Shown here one piece after another: positions 1 through 7,694 of a stretch of 64,000 bases of DNA. Source of the stretch: Lentzea sp. NBRC 105346 (GTDB lineage Bacteria > Actinomycetota > Actinomycetes > Mycobacteriales > Pseudonocardiaceae); the NCBI RefSeq assembly GCF_030269605.1, contig NZ_BSTQ01000002.1:773121-837120 (forward strand), given 5' to 3'. The notes beneath the pieces were generated by a model that worked only from the letters and a program-made list of their open reading frames with translations, was not told the origin of the DNA and ran no database searches. The position numbers were made by a program, and so were the translations under genes. The number at the start of each line of letters is the position of its first letter. Position 1 is the stretch's first letter.

Positions 1-326
1 TGCCGCAGCTGGTGCGCGCGGTTCGCGAGGCGGGGCATCCGGTGGTCTGGCTGTGCGATCCCATGCACGGCAACACCGTGCGTGCCGTGTCCGGCCGCAA
101 GACGAGGGCTGTTGAGACGCTGGTGCGGGAACTGGCGGGATTCCAGGACTCGATGCTCGCCGAGGGTGCCGTCGCCGGTGGGGTGCACCTCGAGGCGACA
201 CCGAGCGCCGTGGCCGAATGCGTGTGGCGCTCCGGTGATCAACCAGGAGATCCCTACCTGACCTTGTGCGACCCTCGACTCGACCTGCGTCAGGCGGTCG
301 AAGTCGTGTCCACCTGGTGGGCCTGA
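1..326 (+). CDS. Class II DAHP synthase, C-terminal part (5' end outside window)
   Basis: Only about the last 107 codons are present; the frame is open to the left edge, so the start lies outside the window. The sequence shows the family's C-terminal signature AGHPVVWLCDPMHGNT, followed by the stretch ending near the stop where class II (plant/AroA-II, PhzC-type) 3-deoxy-D-arabino-heptulosonate 7-phosphate synthases end. The enzyme joins PEP and erythrose 4-phosphate, the first step to chorismate. It lies directly upstream of a dehydrogenase, PhzD and PhzE. This suggests a dedicated copy feeding chorismate into that operon, as PhzC does in phenazine clusters. The family is clear; the dedicated role is inferred from context. 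Confidence 0.9.
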   Translation, partial: PQLVRAVREAGHPVVWLCDPMHGNTVRAVSGRKTRAVETLVRELAGFQDSMLAEGAVAGGVHLEATPSAVAECVWRSGDQPGDPYLTLCDPRLDLRQAVEVVSTWWA

Positions 327-346
327 CAGATTCCTGGAGGATTTCC

Positions 347-1120
347 TTGGCAGCCAACGACTTCTCCGGCAAGATCGGCATCGTGACCGGTGCGGCCGGG
401 GGCATCGGCGAGGCACTGACGCTCGCCCTGGCCGAGAGCGGCGCGACCGTGGCCGCGGTCGACGTGCACGACGAGCCGCTGCGGGCGCTGGAGCGCAAGG
501 CCGGCTCGGTCACCGGCTTCGCCGCCGACGTCGCGTCCGCCGAGGCGGTTGAGTCCATTGTGGACCAAGTGGAGCAGACGCTCGGACCGATCTCTTTCCT
601 GGTCAACGGCGCGGGCGTGCTGCGTGCCGCGAAGGCGCTGTCGCTGACCGCCGAGGACTGGGCGAAGACGTTCTCCGTCAACGTCGACGGCGTCTTCCAC
701 TTCTCGACCGCGGTAGCACGCAGGATGGTGCCGCGCCGTTCAGGCGCGATCGTCACCGTGGCGTCCAACGCGGCGAGCGTGCCGCGGATGCACATGGCCG
801 CGTACGGCGCGTCCAAGGCGGCCGCGACGGCGTTCACCAAGAACCTCGGGCTGGAGCTCGCCGAACACGGCATCCGCTGCAACGTGGTCGCCCCCGGATC
901 CACGGACACTCCCATGCTGCACCAGCTGTGGCACGACGAGACCGGTCCGGCGAGCTCGCTGCGCGGGTCGCTGCCCGAGTACCGGGTCGGCATCCCGCTC
1001 GGCAAGTTCGCGACCCCGGCCGACATCGCGAACGCCGTGCTGTTCCTGTTGTCCGACAACGCTTCCCACATCACCATGCACGACCTGTACGTCGACGGTG
1101 GCGCGGCGCTCGGCCGATGA
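347..1120 (+). CDS. SDR dehydrogenase, EntA/DHHA-dehydrogenase type
   Basis: A 257-residue classical short-chain dehydrogenase. Visible motifs are TGAAGGIG (NAD(P) binding) near residue 14, NGAG, a catalytic Ser in ASNAAS and YGASK (catalytic Tyr/Lys). A TTG start at 347 is chosen because GGAGG lies 6 bases upstream and the family's N-terminal strand begins just after it; a longer in-frame extension to 266 overlaps the previous gene and looks non-coding. It resembles 2,3-dihydro-2,3-dihydroxybenzoate dehydrogenases. Next to PhzD and PhzE, the likely substrate is trans-2,3-dihydro-3-hydroxyanthranilate, oxidised to 3-hydroxyanthranilate. The stop overlaps the possible ATG of phzD at 1117. Confidence 0.88.
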   Translation: MAANDFSGKIGIVTGAAGGIGEALTLALAESGATVAAVDVHDEPLRALERKAGSVTGFAADVASAEAVESIVDQVEQTLGPISFLVNGAGVLRAAKALSLTAEDWAKTFSVNVDGVFHFSTAVARRMVPRRSGAIVTVASNAASVPRMHMAAYGASKAAATAFTKNLGLELAEHGIRCNVVAPGSTDTPMLHQLWHDETGPASSLRGSLPEYRVGIPLGKFATPADIANAVLFLLSDNASHITMHDLYVDGGAALGR

Positions 1121-1143
1121 GCACCGCACGAGAGGACACGACC

Positions 1144-1788
1144 GTGGGCATTCCCCCCATCACGCCCTATCCGATGCCGCTGCAGGACGACCTGCCGGCG
1201 AGCACGCCGGCCTGGGCACCCGACCCCGGCCGGGCCGTGCTGCTCGTGCACGACATGCAGCGCTACTTCGTGCGCCCGTTCGCGCCCGTCCAGGCACGCG
1301 AGCTGGTCGCGAACTGCGCGGCGCTGGTGGACCGCGCCCGTGCGCTCGGCATCCCGGTCGCCTACACCGCGCAGCCCGGCGGCATGACCCCGGAGCAGCG
1401 CGGACTGCTCAAGGACATCTGGGGTCCGGGCATGACCACCACGCCGGAGGACCGCGAGGTGATCGACGAGCTGGCGCCGGACGCGGACAGCGCGCTGTTC
1501 ACGAAGTGGCGCTACAGCGCGTTCTTCAACAACGGGCTGCTCGACTACCTGCGCACCCTCGGCCGTGACCAGCTGATCATCTGCGGGGTCTACGCGCACG
1601 TCGGCTGCCTGATGACGGCGGTCGACGCGTTCACCAACGACATCGAGACGTTCTTCGTGGCGGACGCGACCGCGGACTTCACGCCGGAGTACCACCGCCT
1701 GGCACTGGACTACGCCGCCGCCCGGTGTGCGGTCGTGCTGACCACGAGCGCGATCCTGTCCTCTGTGGACCGGATGGTGGCGACATGA
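1144..1788 (+). CDS. phzD: Isochorismatase-fold hydrolase PhzD
   Basis: About 214 residues, closely following phenazine PhzD: it begins GIPPITPYPMP and contains VLLVHDMQRYF (catalytic Asp), FTKWRYSAFF (catalytic Lys) and CGVYAHVGC. PhzD hydrolyses the enolpyruvyl ether of 2-amino-2-deoxyisochorismate to trans-2,3-dihydro-3-hydroxyanthranilate. GTG 1144 is preferred because AGAGGA sits 7 bases upstream and the family's N-terminus aligns there. An in-frame ATG at 1117, overlapping the upstream stop as ATGA, is the alternative. The stop overlaps the phzE start (ATGA), implying translational coupling. No phzF, phzA/B or phzG is visible, so a phenazine end product is not indicated. Confidence 0.92.
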   Translation: MGIPPITPYPMPLQDDLPASTPAWAPDPGRAVLLVHDMQRYFVRPFAPVQARELVANCAALVDRARALGIPVAYTAQPGGMTPEQRGLLKDIWGPGMTTTPEDREVIDELAPDADSALFTKWRYSAFFNNGLLDYLRTLGRDQLIICGVYAHVGCLMTAVDAFTNDIETFFVADATADFTPEYHRLALDYAAARCAVVLTTSAILSSVDRMVAT

Positions 1789-3701
1789 CCGCGGAGTTCA
1801 CCTCGCTGCTGGCCCGTGTCCTGTACGCCGAACCGGGCCCGTTCGTGCTGCTGCACCGGCCGGAGGCGGTCGGTGACCGGGTCGAGCTGCTGACCGGCGA
1901 CGTGGCCGAGTACGCCACGCTGGCCGACCTGCCGCTGCCCGAGCCGGTGGCCGGGCAGCCGCGGCACGAGCTGTTCGCGCTGGTCCCCTACCGGCAGATC
2001 GGCGAACGCGGGTTCGAGTGCCACGACGACGGCGCGCCGCTGCTCGGGCTGACCGTGCGCGAGCAGATGACCTGTTCCGTGGCCGACGCACAGCGGATCA
2101 TCCCGGCCACGCCGATCACGTTGTCCGGCGGCGGTTTCGAGCCCGCCGACGAGGAGTACGCGGAGATCGTCGACCGCGTGCTGGCGGCCGAGATCGGCCA
2201 CGGCGCCGGTGCGAACTTCGTGATCAAGCGCGCGTTCACCGCCGACGTCACCGCCTTCACCCCGCGCACCGCGGCCGGGCTGTTCAGCCGGCTGCTGGCC
2301 GGGGAACGCGGCGCCTACTGGACGTTCGTCGTGCACACCGGCGAGCGGACGTTCGTCGGCGCTACGCCGGAGCGGCACGTCAGCCTGTTCGACTCGACCG
2401 CGCTGATGAACCCGATCAGCGGCACGTTCCGCTATGCGGCGGAGGGCCCGAAGCTCAGCGACCTGATGGCGTTCCTGCGTGACGCCAAGGAAACCGGCGA
2501 GCTCTACATGGTGCTCGACGAGGAACTGAAGATGATGGGCCGCATCACCGAGCGGGGCGGCCGCGCGGTGGGGCCGTTCCTCAAGGAGATGGCCACCCTC
2601 GCGCACACCGAGTACCTCATCGAGGGCCGGACCACCATGGACGTCCGGGACATCCTGCGCGAGACGATGTTCGCGCCCACCGTGACGGGCAGCCCGGTGG
2701 AGAGCGCCTGCCGGGTGATCCGCGAGTACGAGCCGCACGGCCGCGGGTACTACAGCGGGGTCGCCGCACTGATCAGCCACGACGTCAACGGCGGGCGGTC
2801 GCTCGACTCCGCGATCCTGTTGCGCACGGCCGAGATCACCGGTGACCGGCTTGCCATCTCGGTGGGCGCGACGCTGGTCCGCGACTCCGATCCCGCGTCC
2901 GAGGTGGCCGAAACCCGGGCCAAGGCAAGGGGAATGCTGCGCGCTCTCGGCGTGGAGGACACACCGTCCGGCGGGCCGGTCTCCGCGCACAGGTTCGGCG
3001 ACCATCCGGACGTGCGCGCCGAACTGACCGCGCGCAACAGCGACCTGGCGCGGTTCTGGCTGGACCGCCCGGCACCCGACGAGCTCGTGGTGCCCGCGCT
3101 CGCGGGCAAGCGGACGCTGGTCGTCGACGCGGAGGACACGTTCACCTCGATGCTCGGCCACCAGCTGCGTGCGCTGGGACTCGAGGTCGAGGTGGCCTCG
3201 TATGCCGACGCGTGCCCCGCCGGGCACGATCTCGTCGTGATGGGGCCGGGTCCCGGTGATCCGCGTGCTATCGATCATCCGAAGATCGCGGCGCTGCGCG
3301 CGCACATGCGCTCGTTGCTCGACACCGCCACGCCGTTCCTCGCGGTGTGCCTGAGCCACCAGGTGCTCGGCGGTCTGCTCGGCTTCGAGACGATGCGCCG
3401 CGAGAGCCCGAACCAGGGCGTGCAGCACGAGATCGACTTCTTCGGCCGGCGGGTCGGAATGGGGTTCTACAACACCTTCGCGCTGCACAGCCCGAGCGAC
3501 GAGGTGGCGTGCCCCGGCGTGGTGGAGAAGGTCGCGGTGAGCCGGGATCCGCTGACCGGTGAGGTGCACGGGCTGCACGGGCCGGGGTTCCGCTCCACGC
3601 AGTTTCACATGGAATCGGTGCTCAGCCCGCACGGCCTGGACGTGCTGAGCGAGCTGGTGACGTCGTTGCTGGAGGTGGACCGGTGTCCGAGTTCGTGGTA
3701 G
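1785..3701 (+). CDS. phzE: 2-amino-2-deoxyisochorismate synthase PhzE
   Basis: 638 residues, the usual PhzE size. The N-terminal two thirds is a TrpE/MenF-like chorismate-binding domain with the ANFVIKRAF and NPISGTFRY stretches. The C-terminal third is a class I glutamine amidotransferase with VMGPGPGDPRA, the nucleophile elbow FLAVCLSHQ and a C-terminal His/Glu in QFHMES. PhzE converts chorismate plus glutamine-derived ammonia to ADIC, the substrate of PhzD. The ATG at 1785 overlaps the phzD stop (ATGA). The downstream monooxygenase starts inside the last codons of this gene, so the genes are translationally linked. The fused synthase/amidotransferase distinguishes PhzE from the two-subunit anthranilate synthase. 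Confidence 0.94.
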   Translation: MTAEFTSLLARVLYAEPGPFVLLHRPEAVGDRVELLTGDVAEYATLADLPLPEPVAGQPRHELFALVPYRQIGERGFECHDDGAPLLGLTVREQMTCSVADAQRIIPATPITLSGGGFEPADEEYAEIVDRVLAAEIGHGAGANFVIKRAFTADVTAFTPRTAAGLFSRLLAGERGAYWTFVVHTGERTFVGATPERHVSLFDSTALMNPISGTFRYAAEGPKLSDLMAFLRDAKETGELYMVLDEELKMMGRITERGGRAVGPFLKEMATLAHTEYLIEGRTTMDVRDILRETMFAPTVTGSPVESACRVIREYEPHGRGYYSGVAALISHDVNGGRSLDSAILLRTAEITGDRLAISVGATLVRDSDPASEVAETRAKARGMLRALGVEDTPSGGPVSAHRFGDHPDVRAELTARNSDLARFWLDRPAPDELVVPALAGKRTLVVDAEDTFTSMLGHQLRALGLEVEVASYADACPAGHDLVVMGPGPGDPRAIDHPKIAALRAHMRSLLDTATPFLAVCLSHQVLGGLLGFETMRRESPNQGVQHEIDFFGRRVGMGFYNTFALHSPSDEVACPGVVEKVAVSRDPLTGEVHGLHGPGFRSTQFHMESVLSPHGLDVLSELVTSLLEVDRCPSSW

Positions 3702-4861
3702 CCGGCGGTGGGATCAGCGGGCTCGCGGTGGCGTTGGGCATCGCTCGCAACGGGCACACCGTGCGGGTGCTGGAACGCAACGCGGAGTTCGCCGAGCTCG
3801 GCGCCGGAATCCAGTTGGCCCCCAACGCCTTCCACGCGCTCGACCAGCTCGGCGTCGGTGCCGAGGTGCGGGCGAGCGCCGTGCACGTGGACGCGCTGCG
3901 CCTGTTCGACGGTCTCTCCGGCGCGACGCTCGTCGCGCTGCCGCTGGGCGAGGAGTACCGGCGGCGGTTCGGCAACCCGTACGCGGTCGTGCATCGGGCG
4001 GACCTCTACGCGCCACTGCTGCGGGCGTGCCGCGAACATCCCGGCATCGAGCTGCGTTCGGGCAGTGAGGTCGTCAGCTACACGCAGACGGCGTCCTTGG
4101 TGGAGTGCATGTTGCGTTCCGGCGAGCGGCTGACGGCGGACGGCCTGATCGGCGCCGACGGCATCCGTTCCGCGATCCGGCGGCAGCTGGTCGGCGACGG
4201 TGCCCCGCGCGTCTCCGGCCACACGATCTTCCGATCGGTGGTGCCGATGGACTCGGTGCCCGCGCACCTGCGCTGGAACTCGGTGTGCCTGTGGGCCGGT
4301 CCGGACTGGCACTTCGTGCACTACCCGATCGCGGGCGGCCGCGAGCTGAACATGGCGATCACCCGCAACGACGGCGCTTCGGTGGCGGTGTCCGGGGATC
4401 CCGTCGACCGGGACGTCGTGCTCAACGGGTTCCCCGGTCTGGCGCGCACCGCGTGTGAACTGCTCCGGCTGGGCCGCGACTGGCGGACCTGGGTGCTGTG
4501 CGACCGCGACCCCGTCCAGCGCTGGGCCGACGGCCGCGTGGTGCTGATCGGCGACGCGGCCCACCCGATGCTGCAGTACGCCGCACAGGGCGCGTGCCTG
4601 GCCCTGGAGGACTCGGTGGCGCTGGCCGGTTTCCTGGGCAGCGGTTCCGAGATCGCCCCGGCGTTCGAGACGTTCACGGCCGCACGCCGCGACCGCACCG
4701 CCCGCGCGCAGCTCGCCGCGCGCTGGATGGGCGACGAGCTCTACCACCCCGCGGGCGCCCGCGCGACCGCGCGCGACGCCATGCTTCGCGAACTGTCCAC
4801 AGAGGACCTCTTCGACACCGTCTCCTGGCTGCACGAGACACCTGTCCGACAAGGAGTGTGA
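3683..4861 (+). CDS. FAD-dependent aromatic hydroxylase (3-hydroxybenzoate 6-hydroxylase/salicylate hydroxylase type)
   Basis: 392 residues of the class A flavoprotein monooxygenase fold: a dinucleotide-binding GGGISGL near residue 8, the DG motif GADGIRSAIR in the middle, and VLIGDAAHPM contacting FAD near residue 280. The segment LGAGIQLAPNAFHALDQLGVG and GNPYAVVHRADL are characteristic of 3-hydroxybenzoate 6-hydroxylases. GTG 3683 has GGAGGTG 5 bases upstream and overlaps phzE by 19 bases. Given the operon, the likely substrate is 3-hydroxyanthranilate or a derivative, with hydroxylation para to the existing hydroxyl (giving 2-amino-3,6-dihydroxybenzoate) or hydroxylative decarboxylation. 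The family is secure; the substrate and regiochemistry are inferred. Confidence 0.88.
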   Translation: MSEFVVAGGGISGLAVALGIARNGHTVRVLERNAEFAELGAGIQLAPNAFHALDQLGVGAEVRASAVHVDALRLFDGLSGATLVALPLGEEYRRRFGNPYAVVHRADLYAPLLRACREHPGIELRSGSEVVSYTQTASLVECMLRSGERLTADGLIGADGIRSAIRRQLVGDGAPRVSGHTIFRSVVPMDSVPAHLRWNSVCLWAGPDWHFVHYPIAGGRELNMAITRNDGASVAVSGDPVDRDVVLNGFPGLARTACELLRLGRDWRTWVLCDRDPVQRWADGRVVLIGDAAHPMLQYAAQGACLALEDSVALAGFLGSGSEIAPAFETFTAARRDRTARAQLAARWMGDELYHPAGARATARDAMLRELSTEDLFDTVSWLHETPVRQGV

Positions 4862-4862
4862 A

Positions 4863-5996
4863 ATGCCTTTCCCGCCGCTCGTGAGCCCGGCCGACGACCT
4901 CGGCGACGACTACGTGCGCGCTCATGCCCACCAGCTGATCCTGGTGGAGGTCGGTGCGGCCGGCCAGCGCCGCCTGCGCGCGGGCAGCGTGCTGGTGGTC
5001 GGCGCGGACGAGATCGGCGCCCCGGCCCTGACCCACCTGGCCGACGCGGGTGTCGGCCGCCTCGGCATCGTCGACGGCTCTCCCCTGCACCCGTGGGACC
5101 AGTACGCCGGACTGCCGGGCTACACCGGCACGCGCGCCGCGGCGTGGACCTCGACGCTGCAAGGGGTTCACCCGTCGCTGACCATCACCGCGTACGAGAG
5201 CCGCCTGTCCGCGGACAACGCGCTCGAGCTCATCTCGGACTATGACGTCGTGCTCTACGCCGGCGAGGACCCCGCGATGTGCTGTCTGGTCGACGACGCG
5301 TGTGCACGCCTGGGCAAGCCGTTCGTGTGGGCGGGCATGGAGGCGGCGCAGGGCCGGGTCAGCGTGTTCTGGGAGCAGCACGGCCCCACGTTCCGCGACC
5401 TGCAGCCGATGCCGTCGCCGTACTTCCGCGGCATGGCCGGCGCGCTGAAGGCGTTGGGCGGCTGGCTTTCCGCGGTGATGGCGACCGAGACGATCAAGCT
5501 GCTGACCGGCACCGGCGAGCCCCTCGTGGGCCGGCTGATGACCTACGACGCGATGAGCGCCCACACCTCAGTGGTTCCTTTGGACCGGACTCCCCACGTC
5601 CGCCCCGGCAAGCTGACCGCGGCCGAGCCCTTCTTCGGCCTGCTCTCCCCCGCGGCCGCCGACGCGGCGCGGGAGTCGACGATCTCCGCCGAAGAGCTGA
5701 AAGTCATGCTGGACAACGAGGTTCCGTTGTTGCTGGTGGACGTGCGCGAGGCGGACGAACACGCGTTCGCCGACCTGCCGGGCTCAGTCCTGATGCCGAA
5801 GAAGGAGTTCCTCGAAGGCGACGCGGCGCTGTCGTTGCCTCAGGATCGCAAGGTGGTCCTGTTCTGCCGCATGGGTATCCGCTCGGCCGAGGCACTGGCC
5901 GTGGTCAAGAAGCACGGGCACCCGGACGCCGTGCATCTGGGCGGCGGCATCCTGGCCTGGGCGGACCGGGTCGACCCGAGCCTGCCGAGGTACTGA
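4863..5996 (+). CDS. MoeZ-like E1/rhodanese fusion with degenerate adenylation half
   Basis: 377 residues aligning along the whole of actinobacterial MoeZ (ThiF/MoeB E1 domain, then rhodanese). The rhodanese half keeps its active-site loop FCRMGIRSAEAL with the persulfide Cys and ends with the family pattern HLGGGILAW. The E1 half has lost hallmark residues. The ATP loop is GADEIG instead of GAGGLG. The SNLQRQ segment with its arginine finger reads HPWDQYAG. GTDN..TR reads AGEDPAMC. The SCAEGG cysteine region reads YFRGMAG. It may therefore have lost adenylation and act as a sulfur relay or scaffold. AAGGAG precedes the ATG, and the stop overlaps the next gene's start (TGATG). Confidence 0.85.
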   Translation: MPFPPLVSPADDLGDDYVRAHAHQLILVEVGAAGQRRLRAGSVLVVGADEIGAPALTHLADAGVGRLGIVDGSPLHPWDQYAGLPGYTGTRAAAWTSTLQGVHPSLTITAYESRLSADNALELISDYDVVLYAGEDPAMCCLVDDACARLGKPFVWAGMEAAQGRVSVFWEQHGPTFRDLQPMPSPYFRGMAGALKALGGWLSAVMATETIKLLTGTGEPLVGRLMTYDAMSAHTSVVPLDRTPHVRPGKLTAAEPFFGLLSPAAADAARESTISAEELKVMLDNEVPLLLVDVREADEHAFADLPGSVLMPKKEFLEGDAALSLPQDRKVVLFCRMGIRSAEALAVVKKHGHPDAVHLGGGILAWADRVDPSLPRY

Positions 5997-6472
5997 TGTC
6001 GAACCTGCTGGCCACGTTGGCGGAACAGGAAGAACGCCTCCAGTTCGCGTCGTTCTCCAACTCGACGGCCCTGGCACTGGGCCAGTTCCTGCTGGCCGCC
6101 GCCCAGGCTCAGGGCCTGGCTGTCACGATCTCCGTGCGCCGCAACGGGCAACGTCTCTTCCACGCGGCGCTGCCCGGCACGTCCGCGGACAACGACGCGT
6201 GGATCGAGCGCAAAAGCCGGGTGGTGGACCGCTACGGTCACAGCTCGTTCTACGTCGGCGAGCGATTCCGGGCGCGCGGCAGCACGTTCGAGGAGCGGTC
6301 CCGGCTGGACCCCGACCTGTACGCCGCGTACGGCGGGGTGTTCCCGGTGATCGTGCGCGGCACCGGGCCGGTGGGCACCGTCGGGGTGTCCGGTCTGCCG
6401 GAGGTCGAGGACCACGCGTTCGTCGTGGCCCAGCTGGAGGCGTTCCTCACCGATCACCGGAACAACAGCTGA
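5996..6472 (+). CDS. UPF0303/heme-degrading-domain family protein
   Basis: 158 residues resembling the UPF0303 (HbpS/GlcG-fold) family. The recognisable features are the start region SNLLATLAEQEERLQF, the middle VVDRYGHSSFYVG and the C-terminal glycine-rich VPVGTVGVSGL-like segment followed by DHAFVV. ATG 5996 shares its A with the MoeZ-like gene's stop codon, so the two are translationally coupled. Members are small cytosolic proteins, often annotated as heme-binding or degrading, with little known biochemistry. As the last gene of the aromatic operon it could bind a pathway product or cofactor. No catalytic role can be assigned from sequence. Confidence 0.78.
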   Translation: MSNLLATLAEQEERLQFASFSNSTALALGQFLLAAAQAQGLAVTISVRRNGQRLFHAALPGTSADNDAWIERKSRVVDRYGHSSFYVGERFRARGSTFEERSRLDPDLYAAYGGVFPVIVRGTGPVGTVGVSGLPEVEDHAFVVAQLEAFLTDHRNNS

Positions 6473-6505
6473 AGCACCGACCGCCCAGGCGGAATAGTCG
6501 CGGGC

Positions 6506-7183
6506 ATGACATCGCGATCTTCAGCCATCGCACTGGTGCTCCTGGCCGTGGCTTTCGTCTTCGTTCCCGGCATGGTGGCGGGCGACCTCGGTCAGGACAA
6601 CCTGGCTGAGGTCTTCCGCAAGGGGTTCGTCGGATACTGGAGTTCCGGTGCGGGCTTGGACGGCGTCGTCGACTACTGGTTCCGCTACCACGTGGTCAAG
6701 GCCGTCATCGCGGCGCTGCTGGTGATCGTGCTCGGCGTTCTGCTCCGGCAAGTCACGTCTCGCGTGGCCGTCGTTCTCGTCACGCTGCTCGGGCTGTTGT
6801 CGTTGGCGGCGTTGATGGCCAACGTCCAGGGGATGGTCGCGCCCCTGTCCTCGTTGTTGCCGATGCTTCAGGGCGCCGGCCCGGAGCTCGCCGACACGCT
6901 CAACGAGGTCAGGCGGCGACTGGCCGCGGGCGACCACACGCCCGTCCTGGACGTGTTGGTCGACGACTTCGCCCGGTATCACTGGGCGATGGCCGTCATC
7001 GCCGGGGTCGTGGCGGTCGTCTTCGCCGGCCTGAGCGTGTGGTCGTGGAAGAGGCGCGTGTGGGGCTTCGGTGTGCTCACGACGTTGCTCTCGGCGGCCC
7101 TGATCGTTGTCGTCGTGGCGAACACGATCACCGCGGCGCACTCGGCGCCCGCTCTCCTGGCCCTCTTCGAGGGCGGCTGGTAA
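6506..7183 (+). CDS. Multi-pass membrane protein of unknown function
   Basis: 225 residues with about five hydrophobic segments (roughly residues 7-26, 63-83, 87-107, 163-186 and 192-214), separated by a longer polar loop around residues 110-160. No conserved catalytic or transport motif was recognised. It lies 33 bases after the aromatic operon on the same strand, with only a weak ribosome-binding site before ATG 6506, so it may be read through from the operon or be independent. The codon bias is that of a genuine gene. Confidence 0.72.
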   Translation: MTSRSSAIALVLLAVAFVFVPGMVAGDLGQDNLAEVFRKGFVGYWSSGAGLDGVVDYWFRYHVVKAVIAALLVIVLGVLLRQVTSRVAVVLVTLLGLLSLAALMANVQGMVAPLSSLLPMLQGAGPELADTLNEVRRRLAAGDHTPVLDVLVDDFARYHWAMAVIAGVVAVVFAGLSVWSWKRRVWGFGVLTTLLSAALIVVVVANTITAAHSAPALLALFEGGW

Positions 7184-7205
7184 CGCCACGCGGTACGGTC
7201 TGAGT

Positions 7206-7433
7206 ATGCCGCAAGACGCGGAAGGACCAGTCCTCGAAACCACGCTGGCCGAGTGGCTCAAGGCCCGCGATGAGACCAGGCAGCACCTGGATGCCGCGGA
7301 CCCGCCGCTCGACGTGGGCTGGGTGCAGCGGCTGGCCGACCTGCTCGCCACGGAGCGGTCGTGGCAGGACCAGTACACCGAACTCGTCGCTCTGGGTAGC
7401 CGCGGCGGCAGGTTTCCGAACTCGAACCGCTGA
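7206..7433 (+). CDS. Small hypothetical protein (75 aa)
   Basis: A 75-residue acidic/polar protein, mostly helix-prone (ETTLAEWLKARDETRQHL and ERSWQDQYTELVAL), ending in a basic RGGRFPNSNR tail. There are no cysteines and no signal peptide. ATG 7206 is preferred to an upstream in-frame start that lies inside the membrane-protein gene. It ends 19 bases before a strong hairpin terminator. The codon usage looks genuine but no family was recognised. Confidence 0.6.
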   Translation: MPQDAEGPVLETTLAEWLKARDETRQHLDAADPPLDVGWVQRLADLLATERSWQDQYTELVALGSRGGRFPNSNR

Positions 7434-7451
7434 ACCAGCGGTGGAACACGC

Positions 7452-7478
7452 AGAGCGGGGCCCGACGGGCCCCGCTCT
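7452..7478. terminator. Bidirectional hairpin terminator
   Basis: A perfect 12-bp stem (AGAGCGGGGCCC / GGGCCCCGCTCT) with a 3-base loop, located between the convergent 75-aa gene and the cold-shock gene. It can serve both strands. Confidence 0.85.
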
Positions 7479-7493
7479 GTGAGTGGATGGAGA

Positions 7494-7694
7494 TCAGACG
7501 GCGCGAACGCCGACGGCCTGCGGACCCTTGGGGCCCTGCTTCACCTCGAACTCGACGCGCTGGTTCTCCTCCAGGCTGCGGAAGCCCGAGCTGTCGATCT
7601 CCGAGTGGTGCACGAAGACGTCAGGGCCGCCCTCCTGGGCGATGAAGCCGAAGCCCTTCTCGGCGTTGAACCACTTGACGGTTCCCTGGATCAT
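7494..7694 (-). CDS. cspA: Cold-shock protein (CspA family)
   Basis: 66 residues, a single cold-shock domain with both RNA-binding motifs intact: KGFGFI (RNP1) and VFVHHS (RNP2). It begins [18 protein letters not shown], as in actinobacterial CspA proteins that act as single-stranded nucleic-acid chaperones. AAGGAG lies 7-8 bases before the ATG. A second cold-shock gene lies about 650 bases away in the opposite direction, so the two are divergently transcribed. The intervening DNA probably holds both promoters and leaders. Confidence 0.95.
   Translation of the reverse strand: MIQGTVKWFNAEKGFGFIAQEGGPDVFVHHSEIDSSGFRSLEENQRVEFEVKQGPKGPQAVGVRAV

Noticed and set aside
4863..5996. Absence of zinc-binding CxxC pairs in the E1 domain as evidence of decay
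   Set aside because: Actinobacterial MoeZ normally lacks part of these cysteines too, so only the ATP-site losses are informative.
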